64,000 nt of DNA, taken from positions 186,001-250,000 of the forward strand of contig NZ_PDOD01000003.1 of assembly GCF_003226325.1 (NCBI RefSeq). The letters run 5' to 3'. The stretch comes from Salipaludibacillus keqinensis. GTDB lineage: Bacteria; Bacillota; Bacilli; Bacillales; Salisediminibacteriaceae. Both the position numbers and the translations under genes were made by a program. Below, one piece after another: positions 60,455-64,000 of this stretch. Under the pieces are notes generated by a model. The model did no database searches. It was given only the letters and a program-made list of their open reading frames with translations, and was not told the origin of the DNA. Positions within the stretch are counted from its first letter, which is position 1. The number at the start of each line of letters is the position of its first letter.

Positions 60455-62355
60455 GTTTTCACCTCGTTCATGTAATCGTTCTCAATTTCGTTTAAAATGT
60501 CTTTCAGTGGGTTTTCATTCATTAGGACTTGATGCAAATATTGTAATTGGGGAAGGTGGGCCTCTTTATCAGGTGTCGCCATAAACAGGACCGCCAAAGA
60601 ATGCAATTTCCCCTCGACAACATAAGGTTTCTTTAATTGAACTAAACTAAAACCCGGTTTCAATACATGCTCAGAGTCTGTGTGTAAAAATAATAGTCCT
60701 GGTACCACTTCATAGAGATACTTATCAGAAAACACCGTTTTTTTCATGTCTTCGTTGAACCCACTACTCACGAAACCCTCCTTTTCCAACATGTCCACCC
60801 CTACATCAATCACGCCTGCCAACCTAAAGGGTTCTTCTTCGTAGTTGGTGATTCTGTTTTTTGGGATTAACGCTTGGATCGAAGGTTCTATTCCGCTTTT
60901 CACTTCAAAACCTTGCTGACCTTCTAAATGAGTGATAAAAGACTTGATTTTCTTTAATTCGTCTTTTGTGATGATTGGTTTAACGGTGACATAAGGATAA
61001 GGGCTATCATGTAATAAAACGGAAGAAATAATGAAGTCTGGCTTTCCCCAATCATCCTGTTGGTTCAGTTCAGAAATGGATAATGTTTTCTTCACCTCTA
61101 TTTCTGGAAAATGCTTGACTAAGGTAGAGGTTAATAATCGACTCGTTGCAAGGCCCCTCGGACATACAACCCATACTTGGTAACGTTGATTCTCAAAAGA
61201 GGACTCTTCATAAATCGATGCCATACTGATCGACATCGAGATCACATCATCAATTAATAAGTCTCTTTGATTTGTTTTGTTCATTTTATGGTCCACCAAT
61301 GTTTCCCAAATATGATTAACAATAAATGGATATTTGTTTTCCATATCTTCTTTTAATGGATGAAAATAAACGATGTTGTGCTTGCAGGCCCATTGAAACT
61401 GGCACCATTCTCTGTACATCTCATTCATTTGACTTGCGTACAAATCCTTTAGTCCGATCCGATTAACGACTTCTTTGATAAAGCCTTTAAAAGTTAAATC
61501 TTGGTTATAGTTCTCATTCTCATAATGAGAAATGCCTCCAATGGCCTTCAAATACATATAGGCAAACGCTATTTCTTCTTCTAAAATAGGAATATCAAAC
61601 TGGATCGTTAACTCTTTCCATAATTCGCAAAACAAGGTGTCCGGTTCTACTTCACTATGGTTCGTTGTATTAAGAAATTCTCCTGAATGATATCTTTCTA
61701 AGTGAAGAGCCCACACTCTAAAGAAAGCCGGAACACTCTCTTTCGATTCCATTAACGTAGAACTTGTTTTGAAAATCTGATCCATATCCTTCATCGACAA
61801 ATGAGACCAATTTAATTGAGGAATAGGATTGATCGTATCCCATGAGTTCTCTAATTTTGCCATGAGAGTTAACAGTGCAAAACGCTTTTTTCGTTCCTCT
61901 CCATTTACTCTAAAACCTTTTCTGCCTCTTTCTAGAGTTAACTGAAAAGGCTCTAGCCAACTCTCCACGTCTTCCATTTGCTGTAACACCGTGCCCTTGC
62001 TCACATCTAACTCTTCTGCAAGTTGCCTCAATGGCTGCCAACTTTGACTAATGATCAGTTCATGAACAATGAGTAATAAACGATCTTTGATTGAAATGGA
62101 TCTGCCGAAGAAATTAAGAGAGTCATAAATCTGTTTCAATTTCTCAGGATCTGGATGCTCCTGCAAATGCCATTGGCCTCGTCCCGATTGATGCTCTAAT
62201 AAAACATCAAATTCCTTCAACCAAACCGAAATTTTTTCCACGTCGTATCTAATGGTTCGTTCACCAACATCAAACATATCTTCAAAGTCTTTAATATTTA
62301 TTTGAGATCTACCATCCAAAATTATTTGAACTAATTGCCGTCTTCTGCTGTTCAT
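60442..62355 (-). CDS. PRD-containing PTS-dependent transcriptional activator (MtlR/UlaR type)
   Basis: A 637-aa regulator: N-terminal HTH (RRQLVQIILDGRSQINIKDFEDMFDVGERTIRYDV), a second HTH (LRQLAEELDVSKGTVLQQMEDV near residue 115), two PRD domains (about 180-400, His residues in LERYHSGEF, YFHPLKEDM and NHIWETL), a IIB-like domain (VWVVCPRGLATSRLL, with Cys near 417) and a IIA-like end (LLFLHTDSEHVLKPGFSLVQL). Phosphorylation by the PTS should set its activity, so the operon responds to substrate. I choose ATG 62355, eight bases after GGGAGG; the GTG at 62364 is too close to that site. First gene of the operon. Confidence 0.9.
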   Translation of the reverse strand: MNSRRRQLVQIILDGRSQINIKDFEDMFDVGERTIRYDVEKISVWLKEFDVLLEHQSGRGQWHLQEHPDPEKLKQIYDSLNFFGRSISIKDRLLLIVHELIISQSWQPLRQLAEELDVSKGTVLQQMEDVESWLEPFQLTLERGRKGFRVNGEERKKRFALLTLMAKLENSWDTINPIPQLNWSHLSMKDMDQIFKTSSTLMESKESVPAFFRVWALHLERYHSGEFLNTTNHSEVEPDTLFCELWKELTIQFDIPILEEEIAFAYMYLKAIGGISHYENENYNQDLTFKGFIKEVVNRIGLKDLYASQMNEMYREWCQFQWACKHNIVYFHPLKEDMENKYPFIVNHIWETLVDHKMNKTNQRDLLIDDVISMSISMASIYEESSFENQRYQVWVVCPRGLATSRLLTSTLVKHFPEIEVKKTLSISELNQQDDWGKPDFIISSVLLHDSPYPYVTVKPIITKDELKKIKSFITHLEGQQGFEVKSGIEPSIQALIPKNRITNYEEEPFRLAGVIDVGVDMLEKEGFVSSGFNEDMKKTVFSDKYLYEVVPGLLFLHTDSEHVLKPGFSLVQLKKPYVVEGKLHSLAVLFMATPDKEAHLPQLQYLHQVLMNENPLKDILNEIENDYMNEVKTWKK

Positions 62356-62463
62356 TACACTCACCTCCCTTCTCGTTAAATAAAGTATACTCGATTCTTG
62401 TCGAATAATGAATGCGCTTACATTACGGATCTATTCAGAATAGTTTGAACTTAAATGAACGTT

Positions 62464-62487
62464 GCCAGGGGGACGGTTCTTGTGGCC
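62464..62487 (+). repeat. GGGACGG inverted element
   Basis: GCCAGGGGGACGGTTCTTG with GTGGCC on the right, followed by GGAATGGAATTGAC, a variant of the common tail. Upstream of the PTS operon. Confidence 0.8.
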
Positions 62488-62993
62488 GGAATGGAATTGA
62501 CCCCTTTTTTTCATAAAAAAACCATATATGTCGAAAAGTGACGATAAATTCAACTGTTGATTTACAGAAGGAAGGACTTTCTGCCATCCACAAACTCAGT
62601 TCCTATTTCTATATATTTAGCATTCAACCTACATTTCATTCATGGGTTGGACCGTAGGGACGGTTCTCGTGGTCGGATTTGAATTGTCCATTGAATATTT
62701 ATGAGGAAAAATGAAGTGGCAGTCTATGTAGATTGAGACACGAATTAATAAATGATTGTTGCATGAATTAGGTAATGATTGTGAATCGAGCGGATGCCTC
62801 TCGTGCTGGGACAGAAATGCCGACGTTAAGAAAAACTACTTCCAATTAAAGGGAAGAGGTAGTATACGAATGATTGAGATCTCATCCACATCCGTTTTTT
62901 TAAAGAGGATTTGCATGGAATTGAAAATACGTTAGCTCAGCAGTTTTCCAACAAGAAATGATATGATGTAAATGAAATTGATAGAGAGGGTTG
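62488..62993. other. Gene-free stretch upstream of the last HAD gene
   Basis: No supported ORF. It contains another GGGACGG element (62649-62674) and, at the right end, a TGATATGAT -10-like box at about 62958-62966 before the HAD gene, a sequence also found ahead of the HAD remnant near 35015. Confidence 0.5.
62649..62674 (+). repeat. GGGACGG inverted element
   Basis: GGACCGTAGGGACGGTTCTC, then GTGGTCGGATTTGAATTGTC, a divergent form of the common tail. Confidence 0.8.
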
Positions 62994-63713
62994 ATGAAAG
63001 TGGATACGATTATTTTTGACGTGGATGACACGTTATACGATCAAACAATTCCTTTCAAAAAAGCATTTCGAAAGGTGATTGAGGGACCTTTTACCGAGGA
63101 AGAAATAGAAAAGGTCTATATCGCTAGTCGAAAATATAGCGATGTCTTATTTGAGAAAAGCCAAAGAGGGGAGCTGCCCTTATTAGACATGCATATTTAC
63201 CGTATGACGGCTGCTTGTCAGGAAATAGATTTATCGTTGAGTGATCAAAAGGCGATAGAATTCCAAGAAGTTTATTTGGAGGAGCAACAAAAAATAACGT
63301 TATTTGATGACGTAGAGAAACTACTAGAACTGTTATTGAGTAGAAACAAACAGATGGCTGTCCTTACGAATGGGGGAGAAGATCATCAAAGGATGAAAAT
63401 CGAGCAATTAAATCTAGCAAAATGGATTCCTGAAGACCGTTTCTTTATTTCGGGAAGTATTGGACATGCGAAACCAAAGAAACAGGTGTTTCAGTTTATA
63501 GAAGAGAAACTTTCATTAGATAAATCAAAAACGGTCTATATCGGCGATTCGTTTGAGAATGATATCATCGGTGCAAAACAAGTAGGATGGCATGCCATTT
63601 GGATGAATCATCGCAATCGACACCAATCGGATGAATCTATTCAACCTGATAAAATCGTTTCTCACCCGAAAGAGTTATTGGACGTGTTTAGCCCTTTAAA
63701 TCCTCTTTTATAA
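62994..63713 (+). CDS. HAD family hydrolase (YjjG/pyrimidine-nucleotidase-like)
   Basis: A 239-aa HAD subfamily IA phosphatase. Motif I is FDVDDTLYD (nucleophile Asp near residue 8), motif II VLTNGGE, Lys in GHAKPKKQVF, and motif IV VYIGDSFENDIIGA. The four-helix cap is between motifs I and II. Likely substrates are nucleotides or small phosphate esters. ATG 62994 follows GAGAGGG; a TTG one codon upstream is unlikely. Its first 12 codons recur as a remnant at 35053. Confidence 0.85.
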   Translation: MKVDTIIFDVDDTLYDQTIPFKKAFRKVIEGPFTEEEIEKVYIASRKYSDVLFEKSQRGELPLLDMHIYRMTAACQEIDLSLSDQKAIEFQEVYLEEQQKITLFDDVEKLLELLLSRNKQMAVLTNGGEDHQRMKIEQLNLAKWIPEDRFFISGSIGHAKPKKQVFQFIEEKLSLDKSKTVYIGDSFENDIIGAKQVGWHAIWMNHRNRHQSDESIQPDKIVSHPKELLDVFSPLNPLL

Positions 63714-63743
63714 CAGAATCAATAAATCGAGTATGACCGGAGG

Positions 63744-63790
63744 TGACCGGAGGGACGGTTCTTGTGGCCAAAAGAGAACCGTCCTCATAA
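63744..63790. repeat. GGGACGG element pair
   Basis: GACCGGAGGGACGGTTCTTG with GTGGCC, then a short reverse part GAGAACCGTCC. A partial second GACCGGAGG copy precedes it. Confidence 0.8.
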
Positions 63791-63874
63791 TTTATACTAA
63801 AGAAATAAAACTCAATTCAATAAACATTATTGATGGGGATTTAGCAGTAGAGGGGCTTAAATTCACCGTTTACT

Positions 63875-63900
63875 AACCGGAAGAACCGTCCCCGCGGTCA
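63875..63900 (-). repeat. GGGACGG inverted element (reverse)
   Basis: AACCGGAAGAACCGTCCCCG with CGGTCA. The remaining bases to 64000 show no feature I can support. Confidence 0.8.
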
Positions 63901-64000
63901 CATGAAAACCACCGAATGAAAGACAGTGAAGCCATCGCGGTTATTAAATGCACCTGTCATATCGATCATTGCACTGATATGCAAAAACTAGACAAAGAAA

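Noticed and set aside
55720-62355. Split transketolase as a sulfo-transketolase (second SQ pathway)
   Set aside because: It lies in a PTS operon with no isomerase or sulfonate-specific enzyme, 40 kb from the SQ genes, which already have a complete aldolase route.
1-64000. tRNA or rRNA genes
   Set aside because: No cloverleaf-like sequence with a TTCRANNC arm or rRNA-like stretch was found on reading.

Overview
The window looks like chromosome from a moderately halophilic or haloalkaliphilic member of the Bacillaceae. The evidence is low GC with Bacillus-type AGGAGG ribosome sites and TTG/GTG starts, a Bacillus megaterium-type phaPQRBC cluster, GlpP, a GsiB-like KGG protein, CcpA-type cre sites, and strongly acidic exported proteins (solute-binding lipoproteins, 5'-nucleotidase). 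I see no phage, plasmid, rRNA, tRNA or CRISPR.

Layout. 1-5.1 kb: end of an operon with an Fe3+/phosphonate-type ABC importer, a NagD-like HAD phosphatase and the antiterminator GlpP. 5.2-6.3 kb: an unrecognised 379-aa protein. 6.6-16.0 kb: the most striking region, an operon for sulfoquinovose (SQ, the plant sulfolipid sugar): DUF4867 protein, sulfoquinovosidase, SQ isomerase of the fucose-isomerase family, PfkA-type sulfofructose kinase, GntR regulator, class II aldolase, sulfolactaldehyde dehydrogenase and an AEC-family exporter. 16.4-19.5 kb: a convergent sugar ABC importer without its own ATPase, probably the SQ-glycoside importer. Both SQ units have a candidate cre site on their promoter.

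19.9-24.1 kb: CotH-kinase/LRR membrane protein divergent from a VTC-domain protein and a DUF4956 membrane protein. 24.2-29.1 kb: polyhydroxyalkanoate genes (extra FabG-like reductase, phaP, phaQ, divergent phaRBC). 29.5-44.3 kb: single-gene units (two DUF2071 proteins plus DUF2071 debris, KGG stress protein, esterase, P450, a PutP-type symporter with a 34-aa partner, ornithine cyclodeaminase-like enzyme, Nmad3 protein, GltS-type symporter, M14 peptidase). 44.9-55.6 kb: secreted 5'-nucleotidase, an atypical SDR, and a TAXI-TRAP transporter with a sigma-54-type promoter beside its own histidine kinase and NtrC-type regulator. 55.7-62.4 kb: an ascorbate-type PTS with PRD regulator, split transketolase and HAD phosphatase. 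63.0-63.7 kb: another HAD hydrolase.

From 6.3 kb to the right edge the DNA is peppered with about 23 loci of a short inverted element built on GGGACGGTTCT, flanked by short complementary arms that vary together between copies. The elements sit in intergenic gaps, often touch stop codons, twice contribute codons to genes, and are absent from the body of the SQ operon and its importer. Decayed gene fragments (SDR, DUF2071, a truncated alpha/beta hydrolase, a HAD start) lie among them.
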